Origin: Curtobacterium sp. 9128
GTDB lineage: Bacteria > Actinomycetota > Actinomycetes > Actinomycetales > Microbacteriaceae
Assembly (NCBI RefSeq): GCF_900086645.1
Contig: NZ_LT576451.1
Span: 3,782,001-3,846,000, forward strand
Length of the DNA: 64,000 nt
Direction of reading: 5' to 3'
The notes below the pieces were generated by a model. It searched no databases. It saw only the letters and a list, made by a program, of their open reading frames with translations, and was not told the DNA's origin. This document shows, in pieces, positions 33,162 through 41,675 of this stretch (the first letter of the stretch is position 1; the number at the start of each line of letters is the position of its first letter). A program made the translations under genes and the position numbers.

Positions 33162-34139
33162 ATGATCACCGACCAGCACCCCATCGGTACCGGCTTCACG
33201 GCCGCCACCACCGCGGACGATGTCCTCGCGGGCATCGACCTCACCGGCCGCGACGTCGTCGTCACCGGCGGCCACGGCCGACTCGGTCACGAGACCAGCC
33301 GCGCACTCGCCGCGGCGGGAGCGTCCGTGACCGTCGCCGCACGGGACACCGATCGCGCATCAGCAGCGGTCACCGACATCCCCGGCGTCCGAGTGGAACA
33401 GCTCGACCTCACCGACCCGGCGTCGATCGACGCCTTCGCCGCACGGTGGTCGGCCTCCGGCCGCCCGCTCCACGCGCTGGTGAACAACGCCTCGACACTC
33501 TTCACCCCGGACCGCCAGCTCGACGCGCGCGGGAACGAGCGCTCGTTCTCGACGGCGCACCTGGGGCACTTCCAGCTCACGCGAGCACTCCTCCCCGCCC
33601 TCCTGGAGGCTCGTGGTGCGCGGGTCCTCACCGTCACCTCCGGCGCGGCTCGGAACGGGCAGATCCGCTGGGACGACCTGGCGTTCGCCAGCGGGTACGA
33701 CGCAGGCGCCGCCTACGGGCAGGCGAAGCGGGCGAACGTGCTCTTCACGGTCGAACTCGACCGGCGGTACGCCGACCAGGGCATCAGGGCCTTCGCCGCG
33801 CACCCCGGCGTGATCATCGGACCCGGCCCGCACGACCCGAGCCGCGTCGCGTCGTACCGCCAGCAGGGGCTCGTCGACGAGCACGGTGCGACGATCATCG
33901 ACCCGTCGAACGGCAAGAAGACGATCGAACAAGGCGCGGCGACGCTCGTGCTCGGCGCCGCGAGCCCGTTGCTCGACGGCATCGGCGGGGTGTACCTGAA
34001 GGACGGCGACGTCGCCGTGATCGACGACGAGGTCCGACCGCTCACCGCCGACAGCATCCCGGCGGACGCCAACTCGGCGATGCTCGACCCCGACGACGCC
34101 CGGCGGCTGTGGACGCTCACGGAGCAGCTCCTCGCCTGA
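33162..34139 (+). CDS. Short-chain dehydrogenase/reductase (SDR)
   Basis: A 325-residue NAD(P)-dependent oxidoreductase. The cofactor motif is VVVTGGHGRLGHETSRAL (TGxxxGxG, about residues 34-51), followed by LHALVNNAS (NNAG motif), TVTSGAARNG and the catalytic pair in AYGQAKRAN (YxxxK). The C-terminal DPDDARRLWTLTEQLL tail is shared with the SDR at 50369, making the two paralogues. Each is divergent from its own TetR gene. Substrate unknown; such pairs often respond to aldehydes, quinones or other reactive compounds. Confidence 0.88.
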   Translation: MITDQHPIGTGFTAATTADDVLAGIDLTGRDVVVTGGHGRLGHETSRALAAAGASVTVAARDTDRASAAVTDIPGVRVEQLDLTDPASIDAFAARWSASGRPLHALVNNASTLFTPDRQLDARGNERSFSTAHLGHFQLTRALLPALLEARGARVLTVTSGAARNGQIRWDDLAFASGYDAGAAYGQAKRANVLFTVELDRRYADQGIRAFAAHPGVIIGPGPHDPSRVASYRQQGLVDEHGATIIDPSNGKKTIEQGAATLVLGAASPLLDGIGGVYLKDGDVAVIDDEVRPLTADSIPADANSAMLDPDDARRLWTLTEQLLA

Positions 34140-34245
34140 CTGGCTCGGGATGCTCTGTTTCGTGGCCGTCAGGCCGCCGCCGCGATCGTCGCTCGGCGTT
34201 GACGGGGCGAACCGCGCGCGGCTGACCGGGAGTTCGGAACGGGCC

Positions 34246-34295
34246 GTGACCGATCCGGTTCTCAGAACCCGGGCTTCGGGTACCGGATCGGTCAC
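34246..34295. repeat. Long hairpin between SDR and membrane protein genes
   Basis: Perfect 14-base arms GTGACCGATCCGGT and ACCGGATCGGTCAC with a 22-base loop; further outward GTTCGG (34232) and CCGAAC (about 34303) extend it imperfectly. It is probably the SDR terminator. The rest of 34140-34339 holds nothing I can support. Confidence 0.55.
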
Positions 34296-34339
34296 CGACG
34301 AATCCGAACCTGCCACCTCCGGGGCGGCTGGTCACCGGG

Positions 34340-34750
34340 ATGCCCGGCGCGAGCCGAGCCCTCTATCGTGGACGGATAGGGGAACGACTCGACGCGCGAG
34401 CACAGCGGAAGCCGGGCGCAATCGACCTCACCGTGACGATCGCTGCCCTCGCGGTGAGCTACCTCGCCGCGCCGGCCGCGTGGTTCGCCGTGGTCATCAG
34501 CCAGATGGCCTTCGACGCCTGCGCGATGCCGTCCCCGGGGTGTGACTACCGCGCCGGCAGCGCCGTGCTCATCTGGCACCCGACCGTGACCGTGCTCGTC
34601 CTCGTCCTCGGGACCTGCTGGGCCGTCGTCCGCCGGGTCCGCGGGCGGGCGACGTCACTCGTCGGGCTGGGCACGCTCGCCGGCGTGGTCGTCACGTTCC
34701 TCGCGGCCGAGGTCGTGACGCACACCGCGAGTGCGGGCCACCTCTTCTAG
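34340..34750 (+). CDS. Small membrane protein
   Basis: A 136-residue protein with three hydrophobic segments (about residues 31-55, 73-92 and 103-125) and short loops containing two cysteines (FDACAMPSPGCDY), which could pair on the outside. I do not recognise a family; it resembles the many small hypothetical membrane proteins of Microbacteriaceae. The start is uncertain: ATG 34340 lacks a good ribosome-binding site and GTG 34433 would place the first helix at the N-terminus. Its 3' end overlaps the convergent HAD gene by 96 bases. Confidence 0.5.
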   Translation: MPGASRALYRGRIGERLDARAQRKPGAIDLTVTIAALAVSYLAAPAAWFAVVISQMAFDACAMPSPGCDYRAGSAVLIWHPTVTVLVLVLGTCWAVVRRVRGRATSLVGLGTLAGVVVTFLAAEVVTHTASAGHLF

Positions 34751-35401
34751 GACGACGTCGCGCAGACCCGCGGCAGGGTCGACCAGCACCGCCCGCATCC
34801 CGGCAGCACGCGCGCCGGCGATGTCGTGCGCGGGGTTGTCCCCGACGAAGAGACAGTCGGCAGGGTCCACGCCCAACTCGTCGGCCAGCGTCACGAACGC
34901 TCGCGAATCGGGCTTCTGGAACCCGATGCGCTCCGACGTGCAGACGACGTCGAACGCGCCGTCGAGGCCGGTCCGCACCAGCTTGTCCCGCTGCTGCTCC
35001 TCCGTCCCGTTGGTCAGGACGCCGAGCCGGAACCCGCGAGACCGCAGGTGGTGCAGCAGCGGCAGTGCATCGGGGAACGCCCGCCAGGAGGCCCGGTACG
35101 CGCGCACGTAGTCCTCGAACAGCGCGTCCAGCCCGACGTCATCTCCCGGAACGTCGATGCCGAGCGGTGGCAGCACGCTCCGGAGACGCTTCCGTCGCTG
35201 CTCCTGGAAGCTGATCTCCCCCGAACGCCACCGCTCGAACTGCTCGTCCTCGGCAGCGAACCACGCGTCGAGTGCCGCCTCGGTGACGTCCAGCCCGAGC
35301 CCTCCGAGGAATGCAGACGCGCCGGCACGTGCCGAACCGCGGTGGTCGAAGAGCGTCCCGTCCAGGTCGAACCCGACCGCTCGCAGCGTCCCCACCCCCA
35401 C
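34655..35401 (-). CDS. HAD-superfamily hydrolase
   Basis: A 248-residue phosphatase-like hydrolase. Motif I is VGFDLDGTLFDHRG (nucleophile Asp near residue 11), motif II VLTNGTEEQQRDKL, motif III the Lys of GFQKPDSRAF and motif IV FVGDNPAHDIAGARAAG. A helical cap domain of about 80 residues follows motif I, as in the YjjG/haloacid-dehalogenase subclass that acts on nucleotides or small phosphate esters. GTG 35401 or GTG 35395 is the likely start; an upstream extension in frame has no family character. Confidence 0.82.
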   Translation of the reverse strand: MGVGTLRAVGFDLDGTLFDHRGSARAGASAFLGGLGLDVTEAALDAWFAAEDEQFERWRSGEISFQEQRRKRLRSVLPPLGIDVPGDDVGLDALFEDYVRAYRASWRAFPDALPLLHHLRSRGFRLGVLTNGTEEQQRDKLVRTGLDGAFDVVCTSERIGFQKPDSRAFVTLADELGVDPADCLFVGDNPAHDIAGARAAGMRAVLVDPAAGLRDVVLEEVARTRGVRHDLGREERDDHAGERAQPDE

Positions 35402-35580
35402 AGAGTAGGACCCGGATGGCAGAACGTTGCGCGGGAGCCTCGATACCGCGCGCGACGCCGCAGAATGCGCACGAATCCGCTGGAGATGGGCAACTTTCCG
35501 TCCGCCGCTTTTCCCTAGGCTCAGAAAAAGCACGTTCCACGCCGCACCGCAGCGGCCGACCCGATGACGGGAGGTTCGAC

Positions 35581-37044
35581 ATGTCGCAATTCGTCCAGAG
35601 GTTCACGCAGGACGCCATCGTCGGTGAGCCCGAGGTCGTCGAGGACCGCCTGGACGTGCACGAGGTCGCGGCACTTCCCGTGTGGCACCGCCTCAAGGAC
35701 GCCGTCGTGTCGTTCCGATCCCTGCAGACGCAGGACGGCTCGATACCCGACCCGTCGGATCACCGGACCGCGTCCGGGTACCTGGCCACGATCCTCCCGG
35801 CCGTCGCCGAACTGGCACCGCGCTTTCCGCACGATGCGGCGTACCTCGCTGCATTGCAGCGCGACTTCTCGCGGTGGGAAGAGGAGGGTTTCGGCGTCCC
35901 GGACTTCCTGGACTCCCTGAACGCGTTCCAGCCGCAACAGCACCGGGTGGACGGACTCGGCCACCTCGTCGTGTTCCCGATGGTCACGCAGAACGGCAGT
36001 TCCTCGCGGCTCGTCGAAGCCGTCCTGGTCGAGGTCATCTGGCCCGATTTCATCGCGGAACTGGAAGCCGGCGACTACGACAACGCACTGTTCGTCGCAC
36101 TCCGCTTCGTCGACTTCACCCCTGGGTACGACACGAACTCCGCGGTGCTGTTCCCCGAGACCGTGGCGATGCGGGAGATCCCCGCGTTCACATGGGGTGC
36201 GATCTTCCAGGACCGCGAAGCCGCACGCTACCGTCGGGTCGTCCGGGCCGCGGCGGACATCACGAAACTCGAGCTGCCTGCCGAAGCGGCCGCGATGCTC
36301 GACGACCAGGAACTCACGGAGCGCGTCTTCGTGATGTGGGACATCATCCACGACCGTTCCCACATGCGGGGCGACCTGCCGTTCGACCCGTTCATGATCA
36401 AGCAGCGGATGCCGTTCTTCCTCTACTCGCTCGAAGAACTCCGGTGCGACCTGACCGCGTTCCGTGAATCGGTGCGGCTGGATCGGGAACTCTCCGCGCG
36501 CCCAGAACTCAGCAGCGCAGAACTCGCAATCCGCGACCATGCGCGGCTCGTGCAGTACGCCGTCGTCTTCGACCGCATCTTCCGGTTCGCGATCACCGGC
36601 AGCCGCGTCCGGAACTACGACGGACTCGGCGGCCAGCTGCTCTTCGCGTGGATGCACCAGCACGACGTCCTGCACTGGACGGACACGCAGCTCACGATCG
36701 ACTGGGACGAGGTGCCGGACGTCATCATCGCGCTCAGCGACCAGATCAACGAGCTGTACTGGCGCTCCATCGACCGGCCGAAGTCGGCGCACTGGCTCGC
36801 GGCCTACGAGATGCTGACCCGCACGCTCACGCCGCACCCGGCCTCCCGGTGGGCGCAGGGGCTGCCCGCCGAGACGCTCGCCGGACCGCCCAAGGGCTAC
36901 ACCGACGCGGTGCTCGACGACGAGTTCCCGCTGTCCATGTTCTACGAGGCGCTGAACAAGAAGATGGCCGCGGTCATCGCGTCGACGGCCGGCATCACCG
37001 GGGCTTCGTCCGTCGCACCCGCCGACGTCGCGGACGCCGCGTGA
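35581..37044 (+). CDS. DUF6421 family protein
   Basis: A 487-residue soluble protein of the uncharacterised DUF6421 family. It is helical and rich in aromatic and acidic residues; conserved-looking stretches are HLVVFPMVTQNGSS, MWDIIHDRSHMRGDLPFDPFM (about residues 257-277) and WMHQHDVLHWTDTQLTIDWD (about 357-376). The His/Asp clusters HDRSH and HQHDVLH could bind metal, but that is speculation. GGGAGG precedes ATG 35581. It is the first gene of a tight operon with an SDR and a threonine aldolase; this three-gene order recurs in actinobacteria as far as I recall, suggesting a shared pathway. Confidence 0.8.
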   Translation: MSQFVQRFTQDAIVGEPEVVEDRLDVHEVAALPVWHRLKDAVVSFRSLQTQDGSIPDPSDHRTASGYLATILPAVAELAPRFPHDAAYLAALQRDFSRWEEEGFGVPDFLDSLNAFQPQQHRVDGLGHLVVFPMVTQNGSSSRLVEAVLVEVIWPDFIAELEAGDYDNALFVALRFVDFTPGYDTNSAVLFPETVAMREIPAFTWGAIFQDREAARYRRVVRAAADITKLELPAEAAAMLDDQELTERVFVMWDIIHDRSHMRGDLPFDPFMIKQRMPFFLYSLEELRCDLTAFRESVRLDRELSARPELSSAELAIRDHARLVQYAVVFDRIFRFAITGSRVRNYDGLGGQLLFAWMHQHDVLHWTDTQLTIDWDEVPDVIIALSDQINELYWRSIDRPKSAHWLAAYEMLTRTLTPHPASRWAQGLPAETLAGPPKGYTDAVLDDEFPLSMFYEALNKKMAAVIASTAGITGASSVAPADVADAA

Positions 37045-37055
37045 GGGCTGGGCCC

Positions 37056-37757
37056 ATGGCCGGCCGCGTGGTGCTGATCGCAGGAGCGACCAGCGCCAGC
37101 GGCGCGGCCGTCGCGCGCGCACTCACCTCCGCCGGTGCGGCCGTCGTCGCCGTCGGCACGAGATCCGATGCACTGGAGGCACTGCGCACGTCCGTCCCGG
37201 GCGTCACCACCCACACGTGCGACCTCTCGGACCACGGTGCGGTCGTCTCGTTGGCCGCCGCGATCCACGATTCCGTCGGTCCGGTCGACGGGCTGGTCCA
37301 CCTCGTCGGCGGCTGGCGCGGTGGTGGTGGCCTCGCGGGCCAGTCCGACGAGGACTGGGACTTCTTCGACCGGGGCTTCCGGACCCTGCGGAACACGACC
37401 AGGGTGTTCGACGACGACCTCGTCGCGTCGCCGGCCGGTCGGCTCGCGATCGTGTCGTCCACCGCGGTCGACTCCCCCACCGCCGGCGGCGCGAACTACG
37501 CCGCCGCCAAGGCCGCAGCCGACGCCTGGGTCCGTGCCGTGGCCCAGGGCTTCCGGAAGCGCGCGCCGCAGGCCGCAGCCGCGATCTTCGTCGTCCGGGC
37601 GCTCGACGGACTCGAGGAACGACTCGGCTACGAGGTCGTCCGGCTCTGGTCTGCCGCGCCCGCCGACGTGAACGGCGCTCGTCTCCCCATCTCCCCGTCG
37701 GCGCAGCCCCCTGCAGCCCAGCTCCCTGCCGCCCCGCTCCCTAGGATGAACCAGTGA
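37056..37757 (+). CDS. SDR-family oxidoreductase
   Basis: A 233-residue SDR in the DUF6421 operon. The cofactor loop is VVLIAGATSASGAAVARAL (about residues 5-23), then LVHLVGGWRGGGG in place of the NNAG motif, and the catalytic pair in NYAAAKAAADAWVRAVA (YxxxK). The C-terminus is low-complexity (about 25 residues rich in Pro, Ala, Gln). ATG 37056 has GAGG upstream; GTG 37041, overlapping the DUF6421 stop, is an alternative. It overlaps the threonine aldolase by GTGA. The unusual LVGGW motif suggests an atypical substrate. Confidence 0.8.
   Translation: MAGRVVLIAGATSASGAAVARALTSAGAAVVAVGTRSDALEALRTSVPGVTTHTCDLSDHGAVVSLAAAIHDSVGPVDGLVHLVGGWRGGGGLAGQSDEDWDFFDRGFRTLRNTTRVFDDDLVASPAGRLAIVSSTAVDSPTAGGANYAAAKAAADAWVRAVAQGFRKRAPQAAAAIFVVRALDGLEERLGYEVVRLWSAAPADVNGARLPISPSAQPPAAQLPAAPLPRMNQ
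37742..37747 (+). promoter_or_regulatory. Candidate -10 (TAGGAT) for leaderless aldolase message
   Basis: TAGGAT sits six bases before GTG 37754, inside the end of the SDR gene; the aldolase may also be expressed on its own. Confidence 0.4.
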
Positions 37758-38821
37758 CCCTCCAACTCCACGACCTGGACCTGCGGGGCTTCGCCTCCGA
37801 CAACTACGCCGGCGTCCACCCCGAGATCCTCGACGCGATCGCCGCGGCCAACCAGGGCCACCAGATCGCCTACGGCGAGGACGTCTACACGGCGCGGCTG
37901 CAGGAGGTCATCACGGCCCACTTCGGTGCGCAGGCCCAGGCGTTCCCGGTGTTCAACGGCACCGGTGCGAACGTCGTCGGGCTGCAGTCGATGCTGCCGC
38001 GGTGGGGCGCCGTCGTGTGCACCTCGACCGCCCACATCCACACCGACGAGGCCGGGGCGCCCGAGCGGGTCGGCGGCATGAAGCTCCTCACCGTCGATGC
38101 GCCAGACGGCAAGCTCACGCCCGAGCTGATCGACCGCGAGGCGTGGGGCTGGGGCGACGAACACCGTGCCCAGCCGCTCGTCGTCTCGATCACCCAGACC
38201 ACCGAGCTCGGCACCGCGTACACCGTCGAGGAGATCCGGGCGATCGCGGACCACATCCACCCGCTCGGCATGACGCTGCACATGGACGGTGCCCGCATCT
38301 CCAACGCCGCCGCGACCCTCGGGCTCCCCCTCCGCGACTTCACCACCGACGCCGGTGTCGACGTGCTGAGCTTCGGCGGCACCAAGAACGGGATGCTCTA
38401 CGGCGAGGCGATCGTCGTGCTGAACCCCGCCGCGTCCGAGGGGCTGCAGTACCTCCGCAAGATGAACATGCAGCTCTCGTCGAAGATGCGGTTCGTGTCG
38501 GCGCAGCTCATCGCGCTCCTCACCGACGACCTCTACCTCCGCTCGGCCTCGCACGCGAACGCCATGGCGCAGCGGCTCCGCGGTGCACTCGAGGCGGGGA
38601 TCGCCGACGGCAGCATCCAGGGCGTCGGGTTCAGCCAGGAGACGCAGGCGAACGGGGTGTTCGCGACGCTGCCGGCAGGCGTGGCCGATCGGCTCCGCGA
38701 GCACTTCCGGTTCTACGACTGGGACGCCAGCCGGAACGAGGTGCGGTGGATGTGCTCGTTCGACACGTCGGAGCAGGACATCGACGCGTTCGTGGCGGCC
38801 CTCACGCGGGAGCTCGGCTGA
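37754..38821 (+). CDS. ltaE: Low-specificity L-threonine aldolase
   Basis: A 355-residue PLP enzyme that cleaves L-threonine or L-allo-threonine to glycine and acetaldehyde, or acts on related beta-hydroxy amino acids. Typical motifs: FASDNYAGVHPEILDAI at the start, YGEDVYTARLQEVI, FNGTGANVVGLQ, HMDGARISNAA (Asp that binds the pyridine nitrogen, about residue 178), and the PLP-binding Lys in SFGGTKNGMLYGEA (about residue 208). It starts at GTG 37754 overlapping the SDR stop. The link to DUF6421 and an SDR hints at handling of a beta-hydroxy amino acid or aldehyde. Confidence 0.92.
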   Translation: MTLQLHDLDLRGFASDNYAGVHPEILDAIAAANQGHQIAYGEDVYTARLQEVITAHFGAQAQAFPVFNGTGANVVGLQSMLPRWGAVVCTSTAHIHTDEAGAPERVGGMKLLTVDAPDGKLTPELIDREAWGWGDEHRAQPLVVSITQTTELGTAYTVEEIRAIADHIHPLGMTLHMDGARISNAAATLGLPLRDFTTDAGVDVLSFGGTKNGMLYGEAIVVLNPAASEGLQYLRKMNMQLSSKMRFVSAQLIALLTDDLYLRSASHANAMAQRLRGALEAGIADGSIQGVGFSQETQANGVFATLPAGVADRLREHFRFYDWDASRNEVRWMCSFDTSEQDIDAFVAALTRELG

Positions 38822-38834
38822 CGGGCGTCACCGA

Positions 38835-39572
38835 TCAGTCCTGCGCCGTGGGTCGGATGATCACCTCGCCGACATCGACACCCGCCGGCTGGGCGATCGC
38901 GTAGGCGACGGCAGCCGCCACCGCGTCGGCGGGCATGGCGATCTCGGCCATCCGGGCCGCGAGGGCGGCGCGCTGCTCGGGGTCGTCCGTCTTCGTGACG
39001 CCCTCGGTGGCGGTGAAGCCGGGCGAGACGACCGTGACCCGGAGGTCGGGGCCGGCCTCTTGTCGCAGCGCTTCACTGAGGACCCGCACGGCGGTCTTGG
39101 TCGCCGCGTACACACCCTGCGCCGGCACGATGCGGTGCGCCGATGTCGAGGCCGTGTGCACGAAGTGCCCGAACCCCTGCTCGCGGAACACCGGCAGCGC
39201 TGCGGCGATCCCGTTGAGGACCCCGACCAGGTTGACGTCGACCATCTGCTGCCAGCCGTCGACGTCGAGGGCGTCGAACGGGGAGACCGCCATGCTGCCA
39301 GCGTTCTGGTGGAGCACGTCGAGGCGACCGAATCGGGACCGAGCCGACGCGACCAACGCGTGCAGCGCCTCCCGGCTGCGGACGTCGGTCTCGACCGCGA
39401 CGGCTTCGCCGCCGGCCGCGGTGATCTGTTCGACGACGGACGCGAGCCGGTCGACGCGGCGGGCACCGAGCACGACCTTCGCGCCCGAGGCGGCGAGGCG
39501 GAGCGCTGTCGCCTCGCCGATACCGCTCGATGCTCCGGTGACGGCGACGACCTTGCCCTGGATTCCCTCCAT
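38835..39572 (-). CDS. Short-chain dehydrogenase/reductase
   Basis: A 245-residue classical SDR. The cofactor motif is VVAVTGASSGIGEATALRL (TGxxxGIG, about residues 8-26); then LDVLHQNAGS (NAG), TASTSAHRI and VYAATKTAVRVLSEALR with the YxxxK pair. Length is normal. GAAGGGAAG precedes ATG 39572. It faces a TetR gene with a perfect inverted repeat between the two starts, so it is the probable target. Substrate unknown; this class often reduces carbonyl compounds. Confidence 0.9.
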   Translation of the reverse strand: MEGIQGKVVAVTGASSGIGEATALRLAASGAKVVLGARRVDRLASVVEQITAAGGEAVAVETDVRSREALHALVASARSRFGRLDVLHQNAGSMAVSPFDALDVDGWQQMVDVNLVGVLNGIAAALPVFREQGFGHFVHTASTSAHRIVPAQGVYAATKTAVRVLSEALRQEAGPDLRVTVVSPGFTATEGVTKTDDPEQRAALAARMAEIAMPADAVAAAVAYAIAQPAGVDVGEVIIRPTAQD

Positions 39573-39592
39573 GGTCTTCCCTTCGCTAGAGT

Positions 39593-39614
39593 GAAGCGGA
39601 CGCTTGTCCGCTTC
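39593..39614. promoter_or_regulatory. Perfect inverted repeat, likely TetR operator
   Basis: GAAGCGGAC-N4-GTCCGCTTC, nine-base arms, in the gap between the divergent SDR and TetR genes. Confidence 0.7.
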
Positions 39615-39630
39615 ATCGAGGGAGACTACC

Positions 39631-39642
39631 GGACATATGTCC
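39631..39642. promoter_or_regulatory. Second palindrome (GGACATATGTCC) over the tetR start codon
   Basis: A 12-bp palindrome followed by GCTTC, like the half-site of the main operator. It contains the ATG of the TetR gene, so binding here could block both transcription and initiation (autoregulation). Confidence 0.5.
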
Positions 39643-40200
39643 GCTTCGCAATCGCTCCGCCGCGCCGACGCTGAACGCAACCGCGCGCGACTCGTCGACG
39701 TCGCGCGGGAGGCGCTGCGCGTCGAACCAGCGACGACCATGCAATCGGTGGCGCGACTCGCCGGCGTCGGTCAGGGAACCATCTACCGTCATTTCCCCAG
39801 CCGGGAGGCCCTGCTCGCCGAGGTCTACCGCGAGGACTTCCAGGGACTGGTCGCGTCCGCACGCGCCTCGGCAGGATCGCCCGACCAGCGGACGGCACTC
39901 CGGTCCTGGCTCGACGAGCTCGCCGCCTTCGGGTACCAGAAGCACGCCCTGGCCGACGTCCTGGACGCGGCCACCCGTCAGCAGCTGCACGACGAGCAGT
40001 ACGACGAGATCGTCGACGCGATCGCCAGCCTGCTCGACGCCGGAGTGCGCGCCGACGTCCTCCGTCCGGACGTGTCACCACCCGACCTGCTCGCACTCGT
40101 CGCGTTCCTCTGGCAGCTCGGGCCGTCGGCCGCCGACCGGGCACCGCACCTGCTCGACCTCGTCGTGGACGGACTGCGCGCCAGCCGCAACGCAACGTAG
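39637..40200 (+). CDS. TetR-family repressor
   Basis: A 187-residue regulator. The helix-turn-helix (about residues 10-55) reads NRARLVDVAREALRVEPATTMQSVARLAGVGQGTIYRHFPSREALL, very close to the AcrR/SACE_7040-type consensus. ATG 39637 lies inside a palindrome in the operator region; an earlier in-frame start at 39604 would lie inside the main operator and is less likely. Its TAG stop is also the first half of a -10 hexamer for the next gene. It probably represses itself and the divergent SDR. Confidence 0.85.
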   Translation: MSASQSLRRADAERNRARLVDVAREALRVEPATTMQSVARLAGVGQGTIYRHFPSREALLAEVYREDFQGLVASARASAGSPDQRTALRSWLDELAAFGYQKHALADVLDAATRQQLHDEQYDEIVDAIASLLDAGVRADVLRPDVSPPDLLALVAFLWQLGPSAADRAPHLLDLVVDGLRASRNAT

Positions 40201-40203
40201 AAT
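40198..40203 (+). promoter_or_regulatory. -10 hexamer (TAGAAT) sharing the upstream stop codon
   Basis: TAGAAT lies five bases before GTG 40209; its first three bases are the TetR stop codon. No ribosome-binding site is seen, so the SDR message at 40209 is probably leaderless. Confidence 0.5.
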
Positions 40204-40208
40204 CCCGT

Positions 40209-41675
40209 GTGACCTCCGAGCATCCCGAGCCCAGCGGCATCCTCCCCGAGGACCTCCACGCCACCCTCCGGGTCCTCGAGCAGCTGCCGTCGATCGACGA
40301 GCGGCACCCCGACTTCGTGCGGGTTCGTCAGGCCACGGCGAAGATGTTCAAGGCGGTGAAGCGGGCCCACCGGCTCGAGAAGCGCGCGGTCATCGCGGAG
40401 GCCGACCGCCTGGTGATCGCCGCGACCGCGACCGGCGCCGCCGACCGCATCGACGACGAGACCCGCGGCGTCCCGATCAGTGCCTCGACCAGCGCCTCCA
40501 CCGCCGGCACCCTGCTGAAGTCCCGCCCGTGCTACATGTGCAAGCAGCACTACACGGTGGTCGACGCGTTCTACCACCAGCTCTGCCCCTCGTGCGCTGC
40601 GATGAGCCACGCCAAGCGCGACGCCCGGACCGACCTGACGGGCAAGCGGGCGCTGCTCACGGGCGGACGCGCGAAGATCGGCATGTACATCGCGCTCCGA
40701 CTCCTCCGCGACGGGGCCCACACCACCATCACGACGCGATTCCCCCGCGATGCGGTGCGCCGGTTCTCGAGCCTCCCCGACTCCGCCGAGTGGATCTCGC
40801 GACTCAAGGTCGTCGGCATCGACCTGCGCGACCCGGCCCAGGTCATCGGCCTCGCCGAGGACGTCGCCGCCGCTGGGCCCCTCGACATCCTGATCAACAA
40901 CGCCACCCAGACCGTGCGCCGGTCGACCGGCGCGTACCAGCCCCTCGTCGACGCAGAACTCGCGCCGCTCCCCGACGGGCCGCTGCCCGAGCTCGTGACG
41001 TTCGGGCACACGAACGACCAGCACCCGCAGGCACTCGCCCGCTCCGTCACGGCGCACCCGATCCTCGCGGCCGCTGCTGCCCGCGCCGATGAACTCACCG
41101 AGCAGGCCATGGCCCCCGGCTCGAGCTCGCTCGAACGGCTCGCGATGGGGACCGCGATCGACGCCGGTGGTCTCGTCCCGGACCTGCACGACGTGAACTC
41201 CTGGACGCAGCACGTCAACGAGGTCGACCCGCTCGAGATGCTCGAGGTCCAGCTGGCCAACACCACGGCGCCGTTCATCCTGATCTCGAAGCTCCGCCCG
41301 TCCATGGCGGCGAGCGAGTCGAAGCGCACCTACGTGGTGAACGTCAGCGCCATGGAAGGCGTGTTCGGCCGCGCCTACAAGGGGCCCGGGCACCCGCACA
41401 CGAACATGGCGAAGGCCGCCGTCAACATGCTGACGCGCACGAGTGCCCAGGAGATGTTCGAGACCGACGGCATCCTGATGACGAGCGTCGACACGGGGTG
41501 GATCACCGACGAGCGACCGCACCCCACGAAGGTCCGTCTGGCGGAAGAGGGCTTCCATGCGCCGCTCGACCTCGTCGACGGGGCTGCCCGTGTCTACGAC
41601 CCGATCGTCCGCGGCGAAGCAGGCGACGACGTGTTCGGCGTCTTCCTGAAGGACTACGCACCCAGCTCTTGGTGA
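40209..41675 (+). CDS. SDR-fold protein with N-terminal CxxC...CxxC module
   Basis: A 488-residue protein in two parts. The first about 140 residues form a helical region and a zinc-ribbon-like module, CYMCKQHYTVVDAFYHQLCPSC (about residues 109-130), with two CxxC pairs. A Rossmann domain follows: ALLTGGRAKIGMYIALRLL (TGxxxxIG), LDILINNATQT and VNVSAMEGV. Where the catalytic YxxxK is expected the sequence is HTNMAKAAVNML, so Lys is kept but Tyr is replaced by Thr. A large insert (about 235-330) precedes this. The altered triad suggests a non-oxidoreductase or unusual activity. I know similar proteins exist in bacteria and fungi but no function. Probably leaderless. Confidence 0.78.
   Translation: MTSEHPEPSGILPEDLHATLRVLEQLPSIDERHPDFVRVRQATAKMFKAVKRAHRLEKRAVIAEADRLVIAATATGAADRIDDETRGVPISASTSASTAGTLLKSRPCYMCKQHYTVVDAFYHQLCPSCAAMSHAKRDARTDLTGKRALLTGGRAKIGMYIALRLLRDGAHTTITTRFPRDAVRRFSSLPDSAEWISRLKVVGIDLRDPAQVIGLAEDVAAAGPLDILINNATQTVRRSTGAYQPLVDAELAPLPDGPLPELVTFGHTNDQHPQALARSVTAHPILAAAAARADELTEQAMAPGSSSLERLAMGTAIDAGGLVPDLHDVNSWTQHVNEVDPLEMLEVQLANTTAPFILISKLRPSMAASESKRTYVVNVSAMEGVFGRAYKGPGHPHTNMAKAAVNMLTRTSAQEMFETDGILMTSVDTGWITDERPHPTKVRLAEEGFHAPLDLVDGAARVYDPIVRGEAGDDVFGVFLKDYAPSSW

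Noticed and set aside
33030..33290. N-terminal extension of the TetR gene at 33029
   Set aside because: It would cover both operators and the divergent promoter and carries no TetR similarity.
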